From Caulobacter segnis (GTDB lineage Bacteria > Pseudomonadota > Alphaproteobacteria > Caulobacterales > Caulobacteraceae), in assembly GCF_019931575.1 (NCBI RefSeq), contig NZ_CP082923.1, positions 2,418,001-2,482,000 on the forward strand: 64,000 nt of DNA, given 5' to 3'. The notes beneath the pieces are model-generated. The model had not been told where the DNA came from and made no database searches. It worked only from the letters and a program-made list of their open reading frames with translations. The translations under genes were made by a program, and so were the position numbers. The first letter of the stretch is position 1. Each line of letters starts with the position of its first letter. Positions 25,752-33,058 of the stretch are shown here, piece after piece.

Positions 25752-25777
25752 CCACCCGCCTCCCGTTGAGCGAAGGT

Positions 25778-25800
25778 CGGGGACGCCTTAGGCGCCCCCG
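25778..25800 (-). other. Strong stem-loop between receptor and halogenase genes
   Basis: On the minus-strand RNA, bases 25800-25791 pair with 25787-25778: a 10-bp stem (CGGGGGCGCC with GGCGTCCCCG, one G-U pair) closed by a TAA loop. No T tract follows, so full termination is unlikely. It lies in the 113-bp gap just upstream of the halogenase ribosome site and could protect the receptor mRNA from 3' decay. Confidence 0.65.
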
Positions 25801-25864
25801 CCTCCGATTGGTTCTTGCCTGGCGAGCCTGGCCGCGGGGGAGCGCGGCGAGCTCAGCCCTCTGC

Positions 25865-28717
25865 TTAGAACCGATAGTTCACGCCGAACAGGATCTGACG
25901 GCCGTACTTCTCGTAGGTCTCGGGCAGCGAGCCGCCGTCGCTGGTCTTGGTCCCGCCGTTGTCGAGGCCGAGGCGCGTGCGGTACGGGGAATCCGTCAGG
26001 TTGTTGACCTGCAGCAGCAGGCCCAGGTTCTGCAGCGGACCATCCTGGAAGGTGTAGCCGATCTGGGCGTCCACCTGCTTGTCGGCCAGGATCTCGGTGA
26101 AGCCGCGCGTGGCGTAGAGCTGCACGACCTCGCCCTTGAAGGCCGAGCGATACCGCTGGCTGATCCGCGCCTGGAAGCCGCCCCGCTCGTAGTAGCCCGT
26201 GATGTTGTACACGGTCTTCGAGAGCCCCGGGATCCGGACGGGATCCGTGCCGGTGGTCGGGTTCAGGTTCGACTTGGTCAGCGACAGGCTGCCCTGGACG
26301 CCCAGCCCCTTCAGCAGATCGGCGAATTGACCGAAGTCCATGGCGCCGCTGAATTCCAGGCCTTTCAGGTTACCGCCGTTGCCGTTGGCCGGCAGGGTGA
26401 TCTGGCCCATCGGGTTGACGGTGGTGCCCGCCGGGATGCTGGCGCCGACCGGAATCGGGATCCCGGTGAAGTCGAACACGCCGGTCTGGTTGTAGATGTA
26501 GGTGTCGAGCTTCTTGTAGAAGGCCGCCACCGACAGATAGGTCGCGGGGCTGACGTACCATTCGTAGGCCAGGTCGGCGGCCTTCGCCATCCAGGGCTTC
26601 AGGTGCGGGTTGCCGCCCGAGGCCGACCACGGATTGACCGTCGTGCCCGGACCACACGGCTGGCTGGAGCAGACCAGCGAATTGAAGCCTGGCGTGACGT
26701 TGGCGCGCATGTCGTCCATGCGCGGGCGGGCCATGGTCTTGGACAGGGCGAAGCGCAGGCGATGTCCGCCGCCCAGGTCGTAGATCAGGTTCAGGCTGGG
26801 CAGGACGTCGGTGTAGTCGTCCTTGGCGTCGATCTTGGTCGGCACGATCGGCTGGCCCGAGGCCAGGCCGTTGATCACGACGCCGCTCGACTCCTGCTTC
26901 TGCTTGACCACCTGGACGCCCACATTGCCGCGCAGGTCGCCGGTCTGGAAGTTGGCGCGGGCGAAGAAGGTCGTGACCTCCTCGGTGATGTCCCAGTTCT
27001 TGTCGTAGTAGTTGGCGTCGAGGATCGGGGCCGCGTTGTAGTACTTCTTCCAGACGTCGCCGATCTTGACGCTGAGCACCTGGCCGAAGCCGGCGAAGCC
27101 CAGGCTGGTCGGATCGACCAGGTCCGCGGCGTCGACATAGACCTGCTGGCGACCGTTCTTCAGGAACAGGTCGTTGTCCGAGACGGTCTTGCCCTTGTCG
27201 CGCTTGGTGTAGTTCACGCCGCCCGACAGCTGGGTGATGAAGCCGTCCATCTCGTGCTCGAGCCGGATGTCGACGGCGGTGACGTCTTCCTTGACGCGCG
27301 GAAAGCGGATCGCGCCGTCGTGGCCCCAGCCGCCCCACGGGGCGCGGTCGCCCAGGGTGACCTTGCTGGCGTCGGCATAGTTCAGGCCTTCGTCATATTG
27401 CGAGAAGCCGTTGTCGGCGACCTTGAAGCCGATGGTGTCATAGGTGCGGCCCACGTCCGGCGTGGCGCCGGTCACGCCGCCGACGCCGCGGCCGTAGCCC
27501 GCGTACGTCTCCATGATCTGTTCCTTCCGCTTGTTAGAGGAATAGGACAGATCGGCGACCAGCCGGGTCTTCTCGGTCAGCTGAAACTCGTTGTTCAGGC
27601 CGGCGGAGAACAGCTGGTCCTGGCGAGTGTTGTAGTCGTTGCGCAGCTGCAGGACGCCGTGGTTCAGCGTGCCGCCGGCGGCGAATTTCGACCCGCCGAT
27701 ATCTTCGGTGGTCACCCCCGTGAAGGTGACTCCGTCGGCATAGGGGTTCGAGAACCACTGGGCGCCGCGCGTGACCTCGGTCTGCTTGAACGTTGAATAG
27801 TAGACGTCCAGCGTCGAGTGGATGCGGTCGTTGGGCTTGTACTCGAAGATGCCGATGACGGCGTCGCGCTTGTTGTTGCGCGACGTGGCGAAGATCTCCT
27901 GCCCGTTCAGCATCAGCACGCCGTCGGCGCTGTCCGGCGAGGTCGACTCGGCCGGGAAGGCCTCGTAGCCGTAAGCCTTGTAGTGCTTCACCTGCGAGGG
28001 CGAATCCAGGTGAGCGTAGCCGAGGGCCACGCCGATGGTGTCGTCGGCGAACTGGTTGATGTAGCTGGCGCTGAAGCGGCCGCCCACGTTGTGGGAGTCG
28101 TCGTTCAGCTTCTTGCCCGAGGTCTTCTCGCCGCGAAGGTTCACGGCCAGGGCGCGCTTGCCGAATTCCAGAGGGCGCACGGTGCGCAGGTCGGCGGTGC
28201 CCGACAGGCCCATGCCCGAGACCTGGGCGTCCGGCGTCTTGTAGATCACGACGCTGGACAGCAGCTCCGACGGATACTGGTCGAACTCGACGGCGCGGTT
28301 GTCACCCGAGCTGGCCTGCTGGCGGCCGTTCAGCAGCGTGGTGGTGAAGTCCGGCGCCAGGCCGCGGATCGAGATCACCTGGGCGCGGCCGTTCACGCGC
28401 TGGGCGGCCAGGCCCGGCAGGCGGGCGATAGACTCGGCGATCGAGACGTCCGGCAGCTTGCCGATGTCCTCGGCCGACACGGCTTCGACGATCGAGGTCT
28501 CGTTCTTCTTGATGTTGATGGAGTTCTGGATGCCGGCCCGGATGCCGGTGACCACGATGGCCTCGACGGTGTCGTCCTCGGCCTTCGGCGCCTGGTCGGC
28601 GGACTGCGCCCAGGCCGCGCCCGGCCCGGCGATCGCCAGGGTGATCGCGGCGGCCGAAGCCGTGGCGTAGAATCGCTGAATGGACGGACGCGCGCCGCTC
28701 GTCGTGCGGTTTCGCAT
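25865..28717 (-). CDS. TonB-dependent receptor of the beta-glucan-type locus
   Basis: The 950-residue receptor has a signal peptide ending AAWAQ (about residue 37), a TonB box (EAIVVTGIRAG, about 53), a plug with ETSIVEAVSAEDIGKLPDVS, LPGLAAQRVNGRAQVISIRG and YKTPDAQVSG, and a barrel ending in FGVNYRF. The AEDIGKLPDVSIAESI block marks the large sugar-type receptors common in Caulobacter and Xanthomonas. GGGGAG lies right before ATG at 28717. Two abutting LacI-type operators occupy the probable transcription start. It leads a minus-strand operon with the halogenase, GH3 and GH30 genes, so its cargo is probably a glucose oligosaccharide. Confidence 0.87.
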   Translation of the reverse strand: MRNRTTSGARPSIQRFYATASAAAITLAIAGPGAAWAQSADQAPKAEDDTVEAIVVTGIRAGIQNSINIKKNETSIVEAVSAEDIGKLPDVSIAESIARLPGLAAQRVNGRAQVISIRGLAPDFTTTLLNGRQQASSGDNRAVEFDQYPSELLSSVVIYKTPDAQVSGMGLSGTADLRTVRPLEFGKRALAVNLRGEKTSGKKLNDDSHNVGGRFSASYINQFADDTIGVALGYAHLDSPSQVKHYKAYGYEAFPAESTSPDSADGVLMLNGQEIFATSRNNKRDAVIGIFEYKPNDRIHSTLDVYYSTFKQTEVTRGAQWFSNPYADGVTFTGVTTEDIGGSKFAAGGTLNHGVLQLRNDYNTRQDQLFSAGLNNEFQLTEKTRLVADLSYSSNKRKEQIMETYAGYGRGVGGVTGATPDVGRTYDTIGFKVADNGFSQYDEGLNYADASKVTLGDRAPWGGWGHDGAIRFPRVKEDVTAVDIRLEHEMDGFITQLSGGVNYTKRDKGKTVSDNDLFLKNGRQQVYVDAADLVDPTSLGFAGFGQVLSVKIGDVWKKYYNAAPILDANYYDKNWDITEEVTTFFARANFQTGDLRGNVGVQVVKQKQESSGVVINGLASGQPIVPTKIDAKDDYTDVLPSLNLIYDLGGGHRLRFALSKTMARPRMDDMRANVTPGFNSLVCSSQPCGPGTTVNPWSASGGNPHLKPWMAKAADLAYEWYVSPATYLSVAAFYKKLDTYIYNQTGVFDFTGIPIPVGASIPAGTTVNPMGQITLPANGNGGNLKGLEFSGAMDFGQFADLLKGLGVQGSLSLTKSNLNPTTGTDPVRIPGLSKTVYNITGYYERGGFQARISQRYRSAFKGEVVQLYATRGFTEILADKQVDAQIGYTFQDGPLQNLGLLLQVNNLTDSPYRTRLGLDNGGTKTSDGGSLPETYEKYGRQILFGVNYRF

Positions 28718-28786
28718 GAGCTCTCCCCTCTGAACTCGCCCTCTGAGCAGGGCGATGTCTTGTTCTTGTTCCAGTCAGCGTAGCTG

Positions 28787-28814
28787 TGGAAGCGCTTCCA
28801 TGGAAGCGCTTCCA
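28787..28814 (-). promoter_or_regulatory. Two abutting LacI operators before the receptor gene
   Basis: TGGAAGCGCTTCCA, a perfect 14-bp palindrome, occurs twice without spacing at 28787-28800 and 28801-28814. The pair lies 70-97 bp upstream of the receptor start. A variant, CCGGAGCGCTTCCA, lies at 29975-29988 upstream of the LacI gene. It is likely to be bound by the LacI protein at 28872-29912. Confidence 0.8.
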
Positions 28815-28842
28815 ATTGCTCCCGACGCGACAACGTTGTCAA
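28814..28842 (-). promoter_or_regulatory. Promoter candidate for the receptor operon
   Basis: On the minus strand, TTGACA (28842-28837) is followed after 17 bp by GCAATT (28819-28814). The -35 box overlaps a perfect 12-bp palindrome GACAACGTTGTC (28829-28840). The start of transcription would fall inside the double operator, fitting repression by roadblock. Confidence 0.5.
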
Positions 28843-28871
28843 GGCGGAAACAAACCGGACCCTGGGAGTCT

Positions 28872-29912
28872 TTACCGCGCCGTGGTGGTCTGGCGTGACA
28901 CGACCGCGTGTTCGAGCTGTTCGAAGACGGGTTCGGGCGCGAGATTGGCGCCGGTCAGCCGGGCCACTAGGAGCTCGACGGCGCGCTGGCCCAGCACCTT
29001 CACGGGCTGGTGCACGGTGGTCAGCGGCGGCCAGACGATCGCGGCGACGGGAGCGTCGTCGAAGCCGGTGATCGACAGGTCGGCGGGGATGCTGAGGCCC
29101 CGCGCATGAGCGGCTGACAGCACGCCGGCGGCCATGTCGTCATTGGCGCAGACCAGCGCCGTCGGCTTCAGCGGATGGTCCAGCAGTTGCGGCGCCAGGT
29201 GGGTGCCGGACCGGAAGGTGAAGTCGCCGCGCAGGACGACGCAGTCGCCCTCCCCCAGCCCCTGCTCGGCCAGGGCGCGCTGGAAACCCCTCAGGCGACG
29301 GTCGGCCGAAAGGTGGCCCTCGAGGCCGGCGATGAAGCCGAACCGGCGGTGGCCCAGGCGGAGCAACTCGCGGGTGACGTCGTAGCCGCCGGCCTCGTCG
29401 TCGACCCCGACCCCGTCGGCCTTGCCCTTGCCCGGACCGCCGGGCGACACCGTCACGACCTTGCAGCCCTGGGCCAGGGCGGCCTCGATCAGGGCGACGT
29501 CGTCGCTGTAGGGCGGCGACAGGATCAGGCCCTCGCAGCGCTGGGTGGTGATCAGGTCCAGGATCCGCTTCTGACGGTCGGGGGTTTGCTGCGGCACGTT
29601 CTGGACCAGGACCTGGTAGCCGAGAGCCAGACAGGCGCGCAGGGCGCCCAGCTCCAGGGCGGATTCGTAATACGAGTTCGGCTCGTTGTCGGGATCCGAG
29701 GCGAAGACGAAGGCCAGCAGCCGGCTGGCGCCGCCCGCCAGGCTGCGGGCCTGCGGATTGACCTTGTAGTCCAGCTGCTCGACCGCCTGCATGACGCGGG
29801 CGCGGACCTCGTCGCGCACGTTGGGACCGCCGTTGAGCACCCGAGACACCGTCACGCGCGCCACGCCCGACAGCCGGGCGACGTCGTCGATGGTGGGTCT
29901 CTTGCTCGTCAA
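28872..29912 (-). CDS. LacI-family regulator of the beta-glucan-type locus
   Basis: The 346-residue protein has a LacI helix-turn-helix at about residues 6-30 (TIDDVARLSGVARVTVSRVL), the hinge YKVNPQARSLAGG, and the effector domain (LLAFVFASDPDNEPNSYYES, LLRLGHRRFGFIAGLEGH, ALVCANDDMAAGVL, TGFDDAPVAA). TTG at 29912 is the start, since GAGGGAG precedes it by seven bases and the family begins there; upstream frame is non-coding or antisense to the lyase gene. It should bind the TGGAAGCGCTTCCA palindromes before the receptor gene and the variant in its own upstream region, giving autoregulation. The inducer is likely a glucose disaccharide, inferred from the glycosidases. Confidence 0.88.
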   Translation of the reverse strand: MTSKRPTIDDVARLSGVARVTVSRVLNGGPNVRDEVRARVMQAVEQLDYKVNPQARSLAGGASRLLAFVFASDPDNEPNSYYESALELGALRACLALGYQVLVQNVPQQTPDRQKRILDLITTQRCEGLILSPPYSDDVALIEAALAQGCKVVTVSPGGPGKGKADGVGVDDEAGGYDVTRELLRLGHRRFGFIAGLEGHLSADRRLRGFQRALAEQGLGEGDCVVLRGDFTFRSGTHLAPQLLDHPLKPTALVCANDDMAAGVLSAAHARGLSIPADLSITGFDDAPVAAIVWPPLTTVHQPVKVLGQRAVELLVARLTGANLAPEPVFEQLEHAVVSRQTTTAR

Positions 29913-29974
29913 ATCACGCTCCCTCAGACGGGCCGGAAGATGGTCAGGAAAACCGCGCAACACAAGCGATTCAA

Positions 29975-29988
29975 CCGGAGCGCTTCCA
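29975..29988. promoter_or_regulatory. Variant LacI operator upstream of the regulator gene
   Basis: CCGGAGCGCTTCCA keeps one full half-site of the TGGAAGCGCTTCCA palindrome and differs at two bases of the other. It is 63 bp upstream of the LacI gene start and 132 bp before the divergent lyase-like gene, so it may serve autoregulation. Confidence 0.55.
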
Positions 29989-30023
29989 GAGTGACGCCTT
30001 ATCGGTCCGACCAGTGCATCCAT

Positions 30024-30069
30024 ATTGGCATGACCAATAATTGACAAGCTGGGAGATTGGCCAGATATC
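30024..30069 (+). promoter_or_regulatory. Promoter with upstream ATTGG-CCAAT operator for the lyase-like gene
   Basis: TTGACA at 30041-30046 and GATATC at 30064-30069, 17 bp apart, form a good promoter for the plus-strand gene at 30120. Directly upstream at 30024-30038 is ATTGGCATGACCAAT, with inverted arms ATTGG and CCAAT. It resembles GntR/FadR-type uronate operators, but the central spacing is one base longer than the ExuR/UxuR form. Confidence 0.5.
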
Positions 30070-30119
30070 TTCGCAAACCGCTCGCGGAGTTGGCGGGCGA
30101 AAAGCTTGGGGAGATCGCC

Positions 30120-31178
30120 TTGAAGACCATCTGGCTGGCCGCCTGCGCCCTGTCCGCCGTCGCGTCCGCGGCCCACGCCGCCGATTCCGCCTTGCTGGGG
30201 CCCTCGTTCGGCAAGGGGCCCGTCGCCCCCGCCCTGTCGGAGATGATCGTCTCGCGCGCCACGGCAAACCTCGACCGACCGCCGGGCGCCATCCCCCACG
30301 CGCACACCGAAGGCACCCTGCCGGGCAAGGGCATCCGCGAGATCAGCCTCAAGGCGCGGGAAGACCAGCCGATCGTGCTGAACTTCGCCATCGCCTATCG
30401 CCTGACGGGCGATCACCAGTTCCTCGACGCGACCGGCCGCTATCTGGAGAACTGGGCCGACATCTACCAGATCTCGTTCAACCCGATCGACGAGACCGGT
30501 TTCGACACACTGCTGATGGCCTACGACCTGACCGAGGACGACCTCCCCGCCCCGGTCCGCGCCAAGGTCGACGCGTTCTGGCGCAAGATGGCGGTCGGCT
30601 ATCTCGACGCCATGGACGCGGGACCAAGGAACGCCAACACCAACTGGCAGAGCCACCGGGTCAAGCTCGCGACCATGGCGGCCTTCCAGACCGGCGACGC
30701 GGCGATCATCGATCGCGCCCGCAAGGCCTATGAGAAGCAGGTAACCGTCAACCTGCTGCCCGACGGCAGCATGTTCGACTTCCATGAGCGAGACGCCCTG
30801 CACTACGTCACCTACAACCTCGACCCGCTGATGATGGCGGCGCTCTCGGCCCAGGCGCACGGCCAGGACTGGTTCGCCTGGAAGAGCTCGACCGGCGCCA
30901 GCCTGCCCCGCTCCCTTGACTGGCTGGCGGCCTATGCGCGGGGCGACAAGACCCACATCGAGTTCGCCAACTCCAAGATCCAGTTCGACCGCGACCGCGC
31001 CGCCGCCGGCCAGAAGGAGTACGCGCCACACCCATGGGACGTCGGCAACGGCGTCTCGACCTACAGCCTGGCCAGCCTGCTGGACGGCAAGCACCTGGCA
31101 CTGCGCGACGACCTGGTGAAGCGCACCGGCAAGCGCCCGCCCGTCTGGACCGAGATCCAGCGCGCCTCGAAACGCTGA
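30120..31178 (+). CDS. Alginate-lyase-superfamily exported enzyme
   Basis: The 352-residue protein has a signal peptide (TIWLAACALSAVASAAHAAD) and an all-helical alginate-lyase-type toroid, with the active-site-like segments NTNWQSHRVKLATMAAFQTG (about residue 180) and DFHERDALHYVTYNLDPLMM (about 220). Alginate lyases of this fold cleave polyuronates by beta-elimination using Asn/His and Tyr residues, which are present here. TTG at 30120 is supported by GGGGAG six bases upstream and gives a clean signal peptide. It is divergent from the LacI gene. Its substrate may be alginate, pectin or another acidic glycan; context does not settle it. Confidence 0.7.
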   Translation: MKTIWLAACALSAVASAAHAADSALLGPSFGKGPVAPALSEMIVSRATANLDRPPGAIPHAHTEGTLPGKGIREISLKAREDQPIVLNFAIAYRLTGDHQFLDATGRYLENWADIYQISFNPIDETGFDTLLMAYDLTEDDLPAPVRAKVDAFWRKMAVGYLDAMDAGPRNANTNWQSHRVKLATMAAFQTGDAAIIDRARKAYEKQVTVNLLPDGSMFDFHERDALHYVTYNLDPLMMAALSAQAHGQDWFAWKSSTGASLPRSLDWLAAYARGDKTHIEFANSKIQFDRDRAAAGQKEYAPHPWDVGNGVSTYSLASLLDGKHLALRDDLVKRTGKRPPVWTEIQRASKR

Positions 31179-31198
31179 CCCGGTCCGGTTGACCCCGC

Positions 31199-31230
31199 TT
31201 CTCCCGTCTGTCCCAATCGAGGCGGGAGAA
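31199..31230 (+). promoter_or_regulatory. Hairpin that masks the DUF2939 ribosome-binding site
   Basis: TTCTCCCG (31199-31206) is the perfect reverse complement of CGGGAGAA (31223-31230), with a 16-nt loop. The GGGAG ribosome site (31224-31228), six bases before ATG at 31235, is fully within the stem. Such a fold would block translation until it is opened by heat, a protein or another RNA. Confidence 0.6.
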
Positions 31231-31234
31231 CCTG

Positions 31235-31816
31235 ATGACTCGTAACAACCGCATCCTGGTCGGCGCCGGCGTGGGCGTGCTCGCCGCCTTCCTGATCGCC
31301 GCCTATTTCGTCTCGCCAATCATCGCCCTGCATGGCCTGACCACGGCGGCCAAGGCCGGCGACCGCGCCAAGCTGGAACGCAGCATCGATTTCCCCGCCG
31401 TCCGCGAGAGCCTGAAGTCGCAGCTCAAGGCGGTGATGACCCGGTCCATCGCCGACGACCCCAAGCTGCGCGACAACCCGTTCGCGGCGCTGGGCCAGAT
31501 GCTGCTGGTCGGCGTGATCGACAAGGCGGTGGACGCCTACGCCACCCCGGACGCCATCGCCGAGATGGTGGCCACCAACAAGGCCCCGGAACGCATCTCG
31601 ACGGACGCGCCTCCGCCGCCGGTCGAGCAACCCAAGCCGAAGGCCAAGTCGACCACCGAGGCCCACTACGCCTACCAGGGCCTGAACCACTTCCACGCCG
31701 CTTATCGCGACAAGGCCGACCAGCCCGGCGACGAACTGGGCCTGGTCCTGGAGCGACGCGGCCTCTTCACCTGGAAGCTGGTCAAGATCGAGTTGCCGCC
31801 GAACCTCGGCCGCTAG
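31235..31816 (+). CDS. DUF2939-family membrane-anchored protein
   Basis: The 193-residue protein starts with an uncleaved signal anchor (about residues 6-28, ILVGAGVGVLAAFLIAAYFV) and a DUF2939-like domain (about 30-120: SPIIALHGLTTAAKAGDRAK, LERSIDFPAVRESLKSQLKA). A proline-rich linker follows at about 127-142, then a small C-terminal beta region (LVLERRGLFTWKLVKIELPP). The function of the family is unknown; the topology suggests a mostly periplasmic body. Translation may be controlled by a hairpin covering the ribosome site. The stop shares CTAG with the convergent phosphatase gene. It is not clearly tied to either neighbouring locus. Confidence 0.75.
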   Translation: MTRNNRILVGAGVGVLAAFLIAAYFVSPIIALHGLTTAAKAGDRAKLERSIDFPAVRESLKSQLKAVMTRSIADDPKLRDNPFAALGQMLLVGVIDKAVDAYATPDAIAEMVATNKAPERISTDAPPPPVEQPKPKAKSTTEAHYAYQGLNHFHAAYRDKADQPGDELGLVLERRGLFTWKLVKIELPPNLGR

Positions 31817-32298
31817 TCGAGCGCCCAGTCGACCGTCGAGCCCTCGTAACAGTCGACACCCCGGCCGATGCCGGCGACAGCCGCGCTCATCGCGCCGCCG
31901 CGTTCCAGCGCCGCGTCCGCCAGCGCCACCATCAAGATGTTGGGCGTCGCCTCCGGGCTGGCCGCGCGCAGCTGCGCCGCCAAGATCGCTTCCTCGCCCT
32001 TCGGTCGAACCGCGCAGGCCAGGATGTAGGCCGCCGCCGTCGAGCGGCTGACGCCAGCGTGGCAGTGGATCAGCAGGGTCGGCGTTTCCCGTAGCGCCAG
32101 GATCGCCGCGATGTCCGCCGCCGAGGGCATGACCAGGCCAGGCCGCGCCTCGACGATGTCGTTGAACCGCAACAGCGTGCGGGGCGCGCTCGGCGGCGGA
32201 TTCTCGGCGTCGGGCGAGACCAGGGTCAGGACGTGGTCGACCGGCGCGCTGGCCAGCAGGCGCTCCACGGCCGTGACCGGACCGACCAGCAGCCTCAT
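31813..32298 (-). CDS. Dual-specificity/tyrosine-phosphatase-like protein in the cobalamin operon
   Basis: The 161-residue protein contains the cysteine-phosphatase loop HCHAGVSRST (about residues 88-97, HCx5R), preceded by a beta strand (TLLIHC). An acidic segment (SPDAENPP, about 30) could hold the general acid. It resembles small bacterial tyrosine-phosphatase-like enzymes. It is the last gene of the cobalamin operon: its ATG overlaps the cobS stop, so it is translated with cobS. No classical alpha-ribazole-phosphate phosphatase (histidine-phosphatase CobC type) appears here, so this enzyme could do that step; this is inference from position. A signalling role is the alternative. Its stop shares CTAG with the DUF2939 gene. 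Confidence 0.72.
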   Translation of the reverse strand: MRLLVGPVTAVERLLASAPVDHVLTLVSPDAENPPPSAPRTLLRFNDIVEARPGLVMPSAADIAAILALRETPTLLIHCHAGVSRSTAAAYILACAVRPKGEEAILAAQLRAASPEATPNILMVALADAALERGGAMSAAVAGIGRGVDCYEGSTVDWALD

Positions 32299-33056
32299 GC
32301 CAGCGCCGCCACGCCCAGCAGGAAGCCCAGCTCGAACACCTGCTCGATCGCGCCCAGGACATCGCCGGTGTGGCCGCCGATCAGGCGCTTGGCCAGAGCC
32401 GCCATGAGGATCGCCAGGAGGGCGCCGCCCGCCACGCCGGCCAGGGCCGCGCCGGGCGGTAGAAAGGCCAGCGGCCAGGCGGCGAACAGCAACGCCGCGA
32501 GGACCTCGCCGGGACGGACGCCCTGGGGCACGGGCTTCCACTTCCCCGCCTCGCCCTGGGGCGCGTAGGGCGTGGCGCGCATGGCGACGACGGCCGCCGC
32601 GCGTCCCAGGCCATGGGCCGCCAGCAGGGCGACGGCGGCGGTCAGAACTGGCGTCGAGGTCAACACCGCGCCCTTGGTCGCCAGGATCAGCCCCAGGGCG
32701 CAGACGCCATAGGTCCCGACCCGACTATCCTTCATGATCTCCAGGCGCCGCGCCGGCGTCTGCCCGCCGCCCAGCCCATCGGCGGTGTCGGCCAGGCCAT
32801 CCTCATGGAAGGCGCCGGTGATCAGCAGCCCGACCGCGATGGCCAGGACCGCCGCGACCGCGCCGCCCCAGACCCGCTCGGCCCCGATCAGCACCAGGGC
32901 GCTGACCAGGCCCACGCCCTGCCCGACCAGCGGAAAATAGCGCGCCGAGCGGGTGATCCAGTCGGGTTCGAAGGTCGAAAGGTTCGGCGTGGGAACGCGC
33001 GTCAGGAACTGCACGGCGCACAGCAGCAGCCGGATCTGGTGGCGCGCCCAGCCCAT
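32295..33056 (-). CDS. cobS: Adenosylcobinamide-GDP ribazoletransferase (cobalamin synthase)
   Basis: The 253-residue multi-span membrane protein matches CobS/CobV from the start (LLLCAVQFLTRVPTPNL) through the active-site motif GAFHEDGLADTADGLGGG (about residues 82-99) and MKDSRVGTYG. It joins adenosylcobinamide-GDP to alpha-ribazole (phosphate), the final assembly step of the cobalamin nucleotide loop at the inner membrane. ATG at 33056 lies 2 bp after the cobT stop, and its own stop overlaps the next gene. It belongs to the riboswitch-controlled operon. Confidence 0.93.
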   Translation of the reverse strand: MGWARHQIRLLLCAVQFLTRVPTPNLSTFEPDWITRSARYFPLVGQGVGLVSALVLIGAERVWGGAVAAVLAIAVGLLITGAFHEDGLADTADGLGGGQTPARRLEIMKDSRVGTYGVCALGLILATKGAVLTSTPVLTAAVALLAAHGLGRAAAVVAMRATPYAPQGEAGKWKPVPQGVRPGEVLAALLFAAWPLAFLPPGAALAGVAGGALLAILMAALAKRLIGGHTGDVLGAIEQVFELGFLLGVAALA

Positions 33057-33058
33057 GA

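Noticed and set aside
25766-27796. Open frame of about 675 codons antisense to the glucan-type receptor
   Set aside because: It is a codon-bias shadow of a well-defined receptor gene. No signal, motif or ribosome site supports it.
28872-31319. A LacI protein with a very long N-terminal extension
   Set aside because: The extra part is antisense to the lyase-like and DUF2939 genes. The helix-turn-helix begins directly after the TTG at 29912.
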